5,670 nt of DNA from Acidobacteriota bacterium. GTDB taxonomy: Bacteria; Acidobacteriota; Terriglobia; Terriglobales; Acidobacteriaceae. How positions within the stretch are numbered: the stretch's first letter is position 1; each line of letters starts with the position of its first letter. The stretch covers positions 1 through 5,670 of the forward strand of contig QIAW01000303.1 in NCBI GenBank assembly GCA_003225655.1, read 5' to 3'. The notes under the pieces are model-generated. The model had not been told where the DNA came from and did no database searches. It saw only the letters and a list, made by a program, of their open reading frames with translations. This document shows, in pieces, positions 4,468 to 5,670 of this stretch. Position numbers and translations under genes: made by a program.

Positions 4468-5670
4468 ATGCCTGAGTTTTGCGATGTCGCGGTTCCCCTG
4501 CCGCTGGAAGGCGTGTTCACCTATCGCATCGGGAGCAACGGCAGCGAGCCGGTCGTAGGCGGGCGCGTGCTGGTCCCATTCCGCAATGAGAGGCTTGCCG
4601 GAGTGGTTACCCGGCTTCACGATACCCCTCCCGCAGTTCAAACCAAGATGCTCATTGACGTGCTCGACCGCCAGCCGGTGCTGGAGGCCGATCTGCTGCA
4701 TCTGGGCGAATGGATTGCACAATATTATCTCGCGCCTATCGGCGAGGTCTTGCGCGGCATGCTGCCGCTGACCGCAGACGTGAAGCGGGCCCATGTCTAT
4801 AGCATTACCGATCTGGGCAGGGAAGTTCTCTTCCAATCGGCCACGGCGGGTTCATCGCTGCGCTCGAAAAAGAGCCACGAAGATCAGGCCGCCGAGATGC
4901 GAGTGCTGGATTATCTGGGCAACCGCGAGAGCGCAAGCGAAAGTTCCTTGCGCGGCTCTGTAGGACTGCCACGAACGGTTATGGCCGGCCTGCTGCGGAA
5001 AAAATGGATCACGCGCGAAGATGCCTCCTCAGTGCGCGACAGCCGGCGGCTGCGGAAAATCGCAGTGCTGAAGCAGGAGCCTGCGGCGCAGGAGTCTATT
5101 ACCAAGGCCACGCCACAGCAGAAGAAAATCATTGAGACACTGCAGCAGAATAGCGGACGCATGCCGCTCGAAGATTTATGGCCGGCGGGAGGCTCACGCA
5201 GCGCCCTGCAAACCCTGGTGAGGCGTGGTGCGGTCGAGATCAGCGAAGAGCCGATGGTCTTTCAGGTATCCGGACTCAAAGCCAAATCGTCGCTCGACTT
5301 CGAGTTGAATGCAGAACAACGCGTTGCCCGGGAAAAGATTCTTGAAGCCACGGTCGCGCGGAAGTTCAAGGTGGCGCTGCTGCACGGCGTCACTGGCTCG
5401 GGCAAGACGGCGGTTTATTTGTCTGCGATGCAGTCGGTGCTGGCCGAGGGCCGCTCGGCGATTCTGCTGGTTCCCGAAATCGGACTCACTCCGGCTGCGG
5501 CCGCGAACCTGCACAATCTTTTCGGCAATGAGGTCGCCATCCTGCATTCGGCGTTCTCAGCGGATGAGCGCGCCGAGCAGTGGCGGCGCATCCGTTCGGG
5601 AGACGCTCGTATTGTCGTGGGTACGCGTTCGGCGGTGTTCGCGCCAGTGCGCGACCTGGCGTTAATCGTG
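4468..5670 (+). CDS. priA: Primosomal protein N' (replication restart helicase PriA), partial, 3' end off window
   Basis: A single open frame of 401 codons to the window edge, with no stop or frameshift. PriA recognises stalled forks and reloads the replicative helicase. Residues 1 to ~105 match the 3'-DNA-binding domain (CDVAVPLPLEGVFTYRI at 5-21, GRVLVPF at 32-38, and EWIAQYYLAPIGEVLRGMLP at 101-120 region). Residues ~140-265 look like two winged-helix units. The helicase core then begins: ELNAEQ at about 279-284, Walker A GVTGSGKT at 307-314 (Lys313), LLVPEIGLTP (333-342), HSAFSADER and GDARIVVGTRSAVFAPV. The DEEH Walker B motif is expected directly after the last codon. The Walker lysine is about 80 residues later than in E. 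coli PriA (Lys230). The zinc-binding and C-terminal domains are outside the window. No clear Shine-Dalgarno: translation probably couples to udg, whose stop is 2 bases upstream. Confidence 0.95.
   Translation, partial: MPEFCDVAVPLPLEGVFTYRIGSNGSEPVVGGRVLVPFRNERLAGVVTRLHDTPPAVQTKMLIDVLDRQPVLEADLLHLGEWIAQYYLAPIGEVLRGMLPLTADVKRAHVYSITDLGREVLFQSATAGSSLRSKKSHEDQAAEMRVLDYLGNRESASESSLRGSVGLPRTVMAGLLRKKWITREDASSVRDSRRLRKIAVLKQEPAAQESITKATPQQKKIIETLQQNSGRMPLEDLWPAGGSRSALQTLVRRGAVEISEEPMVFQVSGLKAKSSLDFELNAEQRVAREKILEATVARKFKVALLHGVTGSGKTAVYLSAMQSVLAEGRSAILLVPEIGLTPAAAANLHNLFGNEVAILHSAFSADERAEQWRRIRSGDARIVVGTRSAVFAPVRDLALIV

Noticed and set aside
5309..5665. 118-codon + strand frame inside priA
   Set aside because: The priA frame covers the same bases with Walker A and PEIGLTP motifs; this frame is Arg/Cys/Ser-rich noise.

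Overview
The window is a compact, moderately GC-rich (about 60% by eye) stretch of a bacterial chromosome. Every gene lies on the + strand and spacing is tight. Order: 3' end of an ABC exporter, yicC, gmk, rpoZ, coaBC, a family 4 uracil-DNA glycosylase (udg), and the 5' two-fifths or so of priA, which is cut by the window edge. Gene content, protein character and the order yicC-gmk-rpoZ-coaBC-udg-priA suggest an Acidobacteriota member (Koribacter/Terriglobia-like). That placement is a judgement from memory of such genomes, not a computed result. The backbone yicC(yloC)-gmk-rpoZ-coaBC-priA is the same as in Bacillus subtilis, without remA and with udg added.

Layout. 1-305: the ATP-binding end of an ABC exporter. 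322-1224 and 1221-1913: yicC and gmk, joined by a 4-base ATGA overlap. 1909-1969: a TATAAT box lying across the gmk stop codon, then a roughly 50-base rpoZ leader with a bipartite hairpin that holds the Shine-Dalgarno sequence. 1970-2230: rpoZ. 2231-2307: a short gap ending in a TACAAT box placed so that transcription would begin at the A of the coaBC ATG, which suggests a leaderless mRNA. 2308-3549: coaBC with all key residues at E. coli numbering. 3550-3634: the only repeat-rich spacer, with three 9-base units, a small hairpin, and a heptamer array that runs into the udg start. 3635-4465: udg with four candidate Fe-S cysteines. 4468-5670: priA, open to the end of the window and cut just before its expected DEEH motif.

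Together these are housekeeping functions: RNA turnover (YicC), GDP synthesis (Gmk), RNA polymerase assembly (omega), coenzyme A synthesis (CoaBC), uracil repair (Udg) and replication restart (PriA). I see no mobile element, CRISPR array, tRNA, rRNA or defence system, and no gene-free stretch over 100 bases. The most interesting signals are regulatory or structural: the leaderless coaBC promoter, the rpoZ leader hairpin, the repeat-derived udg start, and an apparent tandem winged-helix region in PriA. I found no evidence of a new biological system.
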